A DNA stretch of 12,012 nucleotides, taken from Sphingomonadales bacterium. Lineage in GTDB: Bacteria > Pseudomonadota > Alphaproteobacteria > Sphingomonadales > Sphingomonadaceae. Made by a program: the position numbers and the translations under genes. Every line of letters begins with the position of its first letter. Within the stretch, counting starts at the first letter, position 1. Shown in pieces: positions 7,754 to 12,012 of the stretch. A model generated the notes under the pieces. It searched no databases. It was not told the DNA's origin and was given only the letters and a program-made list of their open reading frames with translations. Location of the stretch: positions 1-12,012 of the forward strand of contig JAAFIT010000029.1 of the NCBI GenBank assembly GCA_013298745.1, in the 5' to 3' direction.

Positions 7754-8031
7754 CAGCGCTTGCCCTTCTTGTCGGCGGCGTGGCCGGGGAAGTTGCGCGT
7801 CGGCGAGAATTCACCGAGCTTCATGCCCACCATGTCCTCGTTGATCGAGACGGGGATGAACTTCTTGCCATTGTAGACATTGAAGGTCAGCCCGACGAAC
7901 GACGGCAGGATGGTCGAACGGCGCGACCAGGTCTTGATCGGACCGGCGCGACCGCCAGCAGCCTGCGCGGCTTCGGCCTTTTTCAGGACGTTGAGATCCA
8001 CAAAGGGACCCTTCCAGACGGAACGGCTCAT
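7753..8031 (-). CDS. rpsS: 30S ribosomal protein S19
   Basis: S19 is in the head of the small subunit, paired with S13, and takes part in the bridge to the central protuberance. The 92-residue product has the invariant length and motifs: [41 protein letters not shown] (33-61), and the closing [25 protein letters not shown]. The start is 6 bases after the rplB stop; AAGAGGTAAGG spans the end of rplB. The stop overlaps rplV by one base. Confidence 0.98.
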   Translation of the reverse strand: MSRSVWKGPFVDLNVLKKAEAAQAAGGRAGPIKTWSRRSTILPSFVGLTFNVYNGKKFIPVSINEDMVGMKLGEFSPTRNFPGHAADKKGKR

Positions 8032-8037
8032 CTGGCC

Positions 8038-8874
8038 TTACCTCTTCTTCTTGGCGTGACGCGACCGGATGATCATCCCGTCGGTCGACTTGTTCGAACG
8101 CGTCTTGGCGCCCTTGGTCGGCTTGCCCCATGGCGTCACCGGATGGCGACCGCCCGAGGTGCGGCCTTCACCACCACCATGCGGGTGATCGACCGGGTTC
8201 TTGGCGACACCGCGGGTCAGCGGGCGATGGCCCAGCCAGCGATTGCGGCCGGCCTTGCCGAGATTGGTGTTGCTGTTGTCGGGGTTCGACACCGCACCAA
8301 CCGTCGCCATGCATTCCGAGCGGACATAGCGCTGTTCACCCGAGTTGAGGCGGATGATGACCATGCCCTTGTCGCGACCAACAACCTGCACGAACGTGCC
8401 GGCGGCACGCGCCAGCTGGCCGCCCTTGCCGGGCTTCAGTTCGACGTTGTGGACAATGGTGCCAACCGGCATCGAGCCGATTTCCATCGCATTGCCCGGC
8501 TTGACGTCGACCTTCTTGCCGGCGGTGACGACATCGCCGACCGCAAGACGCTGCGGCGCGATGATGTACTGCTGGGCACCATCGGGATACTTCACCAGTG
8601 CGATGAAGGCCGAACGGTTGGGGTCATACTCAAGCCGTTCGACGGTCGCGGTGACATCCCAGGTGCGGCGCTTGAAATCGACGATGCGATACAGCTGCTT
8701 GTGACCACCAGCGATGCCGCGCGCGGTGGCGTGGCCCATGTTGTTGCGACCACCGGTCTTGCGCAGACCTTCGGTCAGCGCCTTGACCGGACGACCCTTG
8801 AACAGGCTCGAACGGTCGACGAGGATCAGGCCGCGGCGGCCCGGGCTCGTCGGATTGTAATTCTTCAAAGCCAT
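8038..8874 (-). CDS. rplB: 50S ribosomal protein L2
   Basis: L2 is one of the most conserved large-subunit proteins; it is needed for subunit joining and for shaping the peptidyl transferase centre. The 278-residue product has the standard length. It carries the N-terminal [13 protein letters not shown], the OB-fold region with [17 protein letters not shown] (83-99), the SH3-like domain, and the C-terminal signature [25 protein letters not shown] (226-250) containing His230, the counterpart of the E. coli His229 linked to peptidyl transfer. A basic tail ends RSRHAKKKR. It is spaced 4 bases from rplW and 6 from rpsS, so it is part of a tightly coupled group. Confidence 0.99.
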   Translation of the reverse strand: MALKNYNPTSPGRRGLILVDRSSLFKGRPVKALTEGLRKTGGRNNMGHATARGIAGGHKQLYRIVDFKRRTWDVTATVERLEYDPNRSAFIALVKYPDGAQQYIIAPQRLAVGDVVTAGKKVDVKPGNAMEIGSMPVGTIVHNVELKPGKGGQLARAAGTFVQVVGRDKGMVIIRLNSGEQRYVRSECMATVGAVSNPDNSNTNLGKAGRNRWLGHRPLTRGVAKNPVDHPHGGGEGRTSGGRHPVTPWGKPTKGAKTRSNKSTDGMIIRSRHAKKKR

Positions 8875-8878
8875 CGGA

Positions 8879-9196
8879 TCAGATCCCCGTGGTCACATCG
8901 ATCCGGTCGCCATCGGCGAGCGTCACGATCGCTTTCTTTTCGTCGGAACGGCGATATTCCTTGCCCTTCCAGCGCTTGGTCTTGCCCTTCTGGATCAGCG
9001 TGTTGACGCTGAGCACCTTGACGCTGAACAGCGCTTCGATGGCGGCCTTGATTTCGGGCTTCGACGCGCCGTTGGCGACCTTGAACACAACCTGGTTGTA
9101 TTCGCTGACCAACGTCGACTTTTCGGTGATGACCGGCTTCACGACGATGTCGTAATGCTTCAGCTCAATCGCCTTGGTTGTTGGTGCCTTAGCCAT
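8879..9196 (-). CDS. rplW: 50S ribosomal protein L23
   Basis: L23 sits at the peptide-tunnel exit and is the main contact for trigger factor and SRP. The 105-residue product has [17 protein letters not shown] (14-30), the [31 protein letters not shown] stretch, and [31 protein letters not shown] near the end, all diagnostic. The start overlaps the last 8 bases of rplD (ATGGCTAA). GGAGG lies nine bases ahead of the ATG, within rplD. It is followed by rplB after 4 bases. Confidence 0.98.
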   Translation of the reverse strand: MAKAPTTKAIELKHYDIVVKPVITEKSTLVSEYNQVVFKVANGASKPEIKAAIEALFSVKVLSVNTLIQKGKTKRWKGKEYRRSDEKKAIVTLADGDRIDVTTGI

Positions 9197-9812
9197 TGAC
9201 CCGGGCCTCCAATGCGGTGACGGCAGCGCGGGTCAGGACCAGCGTGTCGTGGTTGAGGATGTCATAGACGTTGGCGCCGATGGCCGGCAGCACGTCGATG
9301 TGCGGGACGTTCGCCGAGGCGTTGCGGAAGTGCGCATTGACTTCGGCGCCATCGATGAACAGGCCGTTGGTGATGCCAAGGCCGGTCATGACGGTGATGA
9401 ACGCCTTCGTCTTGGCTTCGCCGATGGCGAGGTCCTCGACGACGATCAGCTTGCCTTCAGCAGCCTTCACCGACAGCGCGGTGGCGAGACCCAAAGTGCG
9501 GATCTTCTTGTTGAGGCCGGGGTTGAAGTCACGGACGCGGGGGCCATGGGCCTTGCCGCCGCCGATGAACTGCGGTGCCGCACGGTTGCCGTGACGCGCC
9601 GAGCCGCCGCCCTTCTGGTTGCCCAGCTTCTTGCCGGTGCGCGCCACATCGGAACGCTCACGCGCGCCACGAGCGGTGCCACGGCGCTTTTCGAGCTGCC
9701 AGGTGACGACACGGTGCAGAATGTCGAGCCGCGGTTCCTTGCCGAAAACGGCATCCGACAGTTCGATTTCGCCGGCGTCAGCCGCGGCCAGGGTTTTGAC
9801 CTGAACCTTCAT
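9189..9812 (-). CDS. rplD: 50S ribosomal protein L4
   Basis: L4 binds domain I of 23S rRNA early in assembly and sends a long loop to the exit-tunnel constriction opposite L22. In E. coli it also represses the S10 operon. The 207-residue product has the typical length. Residues 45-95 form the Gly/Arg/Lys-rich tunnel loop ([28 protein letters not shown]), followed by [18 protein letters not shown] and the C-terminal Rossmann-like part with [22 protein letters not shown]. The start lies 5 bases after the rplC stop, with GGAGG in the end of rplC; the 3' end overlaps rplW by 8 bases. Confidence 0.98.
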   Translation of the reverse strand: MKVQVKTLAAADAGEIELSDAVFGKEPRLDILHRVVTWQLEKRRGTARGARERSDVARTGKKLGNQKGGGSARHGNRAAPQFIGGGKAHGPRVRDFNPGLNKKIRTLGLATALSVKAAEGKLIVVEDLAIGEAKTKAFITVMTGLGITNGLFIDGAEVNAHFRNASANVPHIDVLPAIGANVYDILNHDTLVLTRAAVTALEARVNG

Positions 9813-9817
9813 TGTCT

Positions 9818-10558
9818 TCAGGCCTCCGTATTTTCGGTTTCTTCGACGGGCGCATCAGCGACCACCGGAGCCACATCATTGGCAGCAGTCTTCAACGACG
9901 CCGGATACGGCGCGTCGGCGTGGCGGGCGACCTTGACGGCGTCCTTGATGAGCAGCCAGCCGCCCTTCGACCCCGGCACCGAGCCGTGGACGAACAACAG
10001 GCCGCGCTCGACATCGGTCGACACGATTTCAAGGTTCTGCTGGGTGCGCTGCTTGTCACCCATGTGACCGGCCATCTTCTTGCCCTTGAACACCTTGCCC
10101 GGATCCTGGCGCTGACCAGTCGAACCGAGCGAGCGGTGCGAGACCGAGACACCGTGGGTGGCGCGCAGACCGCCGAAGCCCCAGCGCTTCATACCGCCCT
10201 GGAAGCCCTTGCCCTGCGTCACGCCCGTCACGTCGACGAGCTGGCCCGGAACAAAGTGATCGGCCGAGATGGTGGCACCGGTTTCGAGCAGCGCGTCTTC
10301 CGACACGCGGAACTCGGCAACCTTGGCCTTGGGCTCGACTTCGGCCTTGCCGAAATGGCCGCGCTCCGGCTTGGTGGTGTTCTTGGCCTTCTTGGTTCCG
10401 GCGCCGAGCTGCACGGCAACATAGCCGTCGACTTCGGTGGTGCGGACAGAGACGACCTGGTTATTCTCGAGGGCGAGGACGGTGACGGGCACATGCCGGC
10501 CATCGTCGCGGAAAACCCGCGTCATCCCCATTTTCTTCGCGATCACGCCTGTGCGCAT
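9818..10558 (-). CDS. rplC: 50S ribosomal protein L3 with acidic C-terminal tail
   Basis: L3, with L24, starts large-subunit assembly and extends a loop toward the peptidyl transferase centre. The 246-residue product starts [16 protein letters not shown] and contains [19 protein letters not shown] (110-128) and the loop [23 protein letters not shown] (145-167); the Gln in this loop fits the site methylated by PrmB in E. coli, though modification here is unproven. The frame is open upstream to 10690, but ATG at 10558 gives the family N-terminus and has AAAGGAA six bases before it. About 30 residues at the end (217-246), Ala/Pro-rich then acidic (VEETENTEA), go beyond the usual roughly 210-residue length. 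It follows rpsJ after a 100-base structured gap. Confidence 0.97.
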   Translation of the reverse strand: MRTGVIAKKMGMTRVFRDDGRHVPVTVLALENNQVVSVRTTEVDGYVAVQLGAGTKKAKNTTKPERGHFGKAEVEPKAKVAEFRVSEDALLETGATISADHFVPGQLVDVTGVTQGKGFQGGMKRWGFGGLRATHGVSVSHRSLGSTGQRQDPGKVFKGKKMAGHMGDKQRTQQNLEIVSTDVERGLLFVHGSVPGSKGGWLLIKDAVKVARHADAPYPASLKTAANDVAPVVADAPVEETENTEA

Positions 10559-10564
10559 GACCAA

Positions 10565-10571
10565 TTCCTTT
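10565..10571 (-). promoter_or_regulatory. Shine-Dalgarno that sets the rplC start
   Basis: AAAGGAA on the minus strand lies six bases ahead of ATG 10558. It decides between this start and the in-frame ATG at 10690, which would add 44 residues unlike any L3 and would run into rpsJ. Confidence 0.7.
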
Positions 10572-10581
10572 CTCAACAGAG

Positions 10582-10628
10582 GCCCCCTTCCTAGACGGTC
10601 GGGGGCGTGGCAGCCCGGGGATCCGGGC
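10582..10628 (-). promoter_or_regulatory. Two tandem hairpins in the rpsJ-rplC gap
   Basis: The 100-base gap (10559-10658) holds two GC-rich inverted repeats. GCCCGG (10613-10618) pairs with CCGGGC (10623-10628) around four bases. GCCCCC (10582-10587) pairs with GGGGGC (10601-10606) around 13 bases. In the minus-strand RNA the first lies about 30 bases past the rpsJ stop, and the second ends about 23 bases before the rplC ATG, just upstream of its Shine-Dalgarno. Neither has a U run, so they are more likely leader structure than terminators. This may be a translational control element for the L3-L4-L23-L2 group; that is inference. Confidence 0.5.
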
Positions 10629-10658
10629 CAAAGTTCGCTCCGCGTATTTGGTCTCGGC

Positions 10659-10973
10659 TTACTTGCCGAGCTTGATCTCGATGTCGACACCAGCGGCCAG
10701 GTCGAGCTTCATCAGCGCGTCCACGGTCTGCGGGGTCGGGTCAACGATGTCGAGGAGACGCTTGTAGGTCCGGACTTCGAACTGTTCGCGGCTCTTCTTG
10801 TCGACGTGCGGCGAGCGGTTCACGGTGAACCGTTCAAAACGCGTCGGCAACGGGATCGGACCACGGATGGCAGCACCGGTGCGCTTGGCCGTGTCAGCGA
10901 TTTCGCCCGTGGCCATATCGAGGACACGGTGATCAAAAGCCTTCAGGCGGATGCGGATGTTCTGCGTTTCCAT
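10659..10973 (-). CDS. rpsJ: 30S ribosomal protein S10 (NusE)
   Basis: S10 is part of the small-subunit head and, as NusE, pairs with NusB in transcription antitermination and with NusG in coupling ribosomes to RNA polymerase. The 104-residue product shows [16 protein letters not shown] (4-19), [39 protein letters not shown] (38-76), and [24 protein letters not shown] at the end, an unmistakable match to the family, including the KAFDHR and [13 protein letters not shown] signatures. It starts the S10 block, 147 bases downstream of tuf. Only a weak AGG lies close to the start, but a strong leader hairpin lies about 32 bases ahead. Confidence 0.98.
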   Translation of the reverse strand: METQNIRIRLKAFDHRVLDMATGEIADTAKRTGAAIRGPIPLPTRFERFTVNRSPHVDKKSREQFEVRTYKRLLDIVDPTPQTVDALMKLDLAAGVDIEIKLGK

Positions 10974-11005
10974 GGAACCTGTCTTTACTTCACTTCAAAA
11001 CTTCA

Positions 11006-11044
11006 GGACCGGCACGCCCACCTGAAAGTGGGTTGCACCGGTCC
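11006..11044 (-). promoter_or_regulatory. Long leader hairpin upstream of rpsJ
   Basis: In the minus-strand RNA the sequence from 11044 to 11006 folds as a 10-bp lower stem (GGACCGGUGC with GUGCCGGUCC, two G-U pairs), a small AA/C internal loop, a 5-bp upper stem (CCCAC/GUGGG) and a UUUCAG hexaloop. It ends 32 bases before the rpsJ ATG and is followed by UGAAGUUUUGAAG. The four-U run could make it an attenuator, but it may instead be an autoregulatory leader for the S10 block. I recognise no L4-type E. coli leader here. The fold is read directly from the sequence; its role is inferred. Confidence 0.6.
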
Positions 11045-11087
11045 AGAAAAACACGGGGCTGATAAACTCAAGCAAGCCTGACGAATC

Positions 11088-11113
11088 GGGCCGCGTCCCG
11101 AAGGAAGCGGCCC
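11088..11113 (-). terminator. Hairpin with UUCG loop just after tuf
   Basis: In the minus-strand RNA this reads as GGGCCGC, one mismatch, UCC, a UUCG tetraloop, GGA, the mismatch partner, and GCGGCCC. It starts seven bases after the tuf stop codon. UUCG closed by C-G pairs is an exceptionally stable loop, but here it is closed by C-G only at one side (UCC/GGA), and there is no U tract after the stem. It may be a partial terminator, a processing stop or a 3'-end protector that separates tuf output from the ribosomal genes. Confidence 0.55.
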
Positions 11114-11120
11114 TATACGC

Positions 11121-12012
11121 TTACTTGATGATGTTCGCAACCACGCCTGCGCCAACGGTACGGCCGCCTTCGCGAATAGCGAAGCGCAGACCCTGGTCCA
11201 TGACGATCGGGGCAATCAGCTTGACCTTCAGCTGGACGTTGTCGCCCGGCATGACCATTTCGGTGCCTTCCGGCAGTTCGACGGTGCCGGTGACATCGGT
11301 GGTGCGGAAGTAGAACTGCGGGCGATAGTTGGCGAAGAACGGCGTGTGACGGCCACCTTCGTCCTTCGACAGCACGTAGACTTCCGAGGTGAACTCGGTG
11401 TGCGGCTTGATCGAGCCGGGCTTGCAGAGCACCTGGCCACGCTCGACGTCGTCACGGCCAACGCCGCGCAGCAGCGCACCGATGTTGTCGCCGGCCTGGC
11501 CCTGATCGAGCAGCTTGCGGAACATTTCGACGCCGGTGCACACCGTCTTGCGGGTGTCCTTGATGCCGACGATTTCGATTTCTTCGCCAACCTTGACGAT
11601 GCCCGATTCGACACGGCCGGTGACGACGGTGCCGCGACCCGAGATCGAGAACACGTCTTCGATCGGCATCAGGAACGGCTTGTCGAGCGGACGCTCCGGC
11701 TGCGGGATGTAATCGTCGACGGTCTGCATCAGCTTGAGCACGGCGTCATGGCCGATGTCGTTGCGCTTGCCTTCAAGGGCGCACACAGCCGAACCCGGGG
11801 TGATCGGAATGTCGTCGCCCGGGAAGTCGTACTTCGAAAGCAGTTCGCGGATTTCGAGCTCGACGAGTTCGAGGATTTCCGGATCGTCAACAAGGTCGAC
11901 CTTGTTCATGAAGACGACCATCGCCGGCACGCCGACCTGCTTGGCGAGCAGGATGTGCTCACGGGTCTGCGGCATCGGGCCGTCGGTCGCCGAAACGACG
12001 AGGATCGCGCCG
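11121..12012 (-). CDS. tuf: Elongation factor Tu (partial, 5' part beyond window)
   Basis: EF-Tu is the GTPase that brings aminoacyl-tRNA to the ribosomal A site. The window holds the last 296 residues of a protein usually near 396 long, so about 100 N-terminal residues, including the P-loop and the DxxG motif, lie off the right edge. Visible are [22 protein letters not shown] (1-22), the nucleotide-base motif NKVD at 36-39, the G5 region GSAVCALEG (74-82), domain 2 with [40 protein letters not shown], and domain 3 with [24 protein letters not shown] and the closing [12 protein letters not shown]. It lies directly before rpsJ, the usual link of the str and S10 operons. Confidence 0.98.
   Translation of the reverse strand, partial: GAILVVSATDGPMPQTREHILLAKQVGVPAMVVFMNKVDLVDDPEILELVELEIRELLSKYDFPGDDIPITPGSAVCALEGKRNDIGHDAVLKLMQTVDDYIPQPERPLDKPFLMPIEDVFSISGRGTVVTGRVESGIVKVGEEIEIVGIKDTRKTVCTGVEMFRKLLDQGQAGDNIGALLRGVGRDDVERGQVLCKPGSIKPHTEFTSEVYVLSKDEGGRHTPFFANYRPQFYFRTTDVTGTVELPEGTEMVMPGDNVQLKVKLIAPIVMDQGLRFAIREGGRTVGAGVVANIIK

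Noticed and set aside
6528..8031. Plus-strand frames of 382 and 147 codons over rplP-rpsS
   Set aside because: Antisense shadows of rpsC, rplV and rpsS with His/Asp/Arg-rich translations and no recognisable family.
7780..9006. Plus-strand open frame of 408 codons antisense to rpsS, rplB and rplW
   Set aside because: Same explanation as the other antisense frames; no Shine-Dalgarno or domain signal that outweighs the minus-strand genes.
10559..10690. A 44-residue N-terminal extension of L3 from the upstream ATG at 10690
   Set aside because: The extra residues resemble no L3, overlap the end of rpsJ, and a good Shine-Dalgarno supports the ATG at 10558.
11045..11087. Possible sigma-70 promoter between tuf and rpsJ
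   Set aside because: TTGAGT and TTGCTT occur on the minus strand, but no acceptable -10 element lies 16-18 bases downstream, so I do not call a promoter.
1..12012. Search for CRISPR arrays, insertion sequences, tRNA or rRNA genes, and an undescribed system
   Set aside because: No spaced repeats, transposase motifs, terminal inverted repeats or RNA genes are seen; nearly every base belongs to conserved ribosomal, tuf or secY sequence.

Overview
The window is a continuous run of core translation and secretion genes, all on the minus strand. It is the bacterial S10-spc ribosomal protein supercluster. Read in the direction of transcription (right to left) the order is tuf (3' part), rpsJ, rplC, rplD, rplW, rplB, rpsS, rplV, rpsC, rplP, rpmC, rpsQ, rplN, rplX, rplE, rpsN, rpsH, rplF, rplR, rpsE, rpmD, rplO, secY (5' part). 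No expected gene of this stretch is missing, and none is frameshifted or inserted into. The high GC content, the long zinc-free S14, the glycine/arginine-rich extension of S5, the long tail of L15 and the overall protein sequences suggest an alphaproteobacterium, most likely of the Sphingomonadales. That assignment rests on recognition of the sequences, not on a search.

Layout. Positions 12012-11121 hold the C-terminal three quarters of EF-Tu. A 147-base gap follows, with two good RNA hairpins: one just after tuf with a UUCG loop, and a longer one that forms a leader for rpsJ. Positions 10973-5761 are the S10 block (S10, L3, L4, L23, L2, S19, L22, S3, L16, L29, S17). Positions 5723-1339 are the spc block (L14, L24, L5, S14, S8, L6, L18, S5, L30, L15). 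SecY starts at 1214 and runs off the left edge after 404 codons.

The genes are very tightly packed. Most neighbours are 1-11 bases apart, or overlap by 1 base (TAATG/TGATG) or 8 bases (ATGGCTAA, ATGGCTGA), which points to translational coupling and equal output of subunits. Only five gaps are longer than 30 bases: tuf-rpsJ (147), rpsJ-rplC (100), rpsQ-rplN (37), rpmD-rplO (72) and rplO-secY (124). All of these except rpsQ-rplN carry inverted repeats that would fold in the transcript, so they are the likely control points.

The products assemble into both ribosomal subunits. SecY takes the ribosome's secretory output across the inner membrane, and EF-Tu delivers aminoacyl-tRNA. I see no mobile element, CRISPR array, tRNA, rRNA or novel gene system. 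The long open frames on the plus strand are antisense shadows of codon bias. The most useful observations are the intergenic hairpins and the lineage-specific protein tails.
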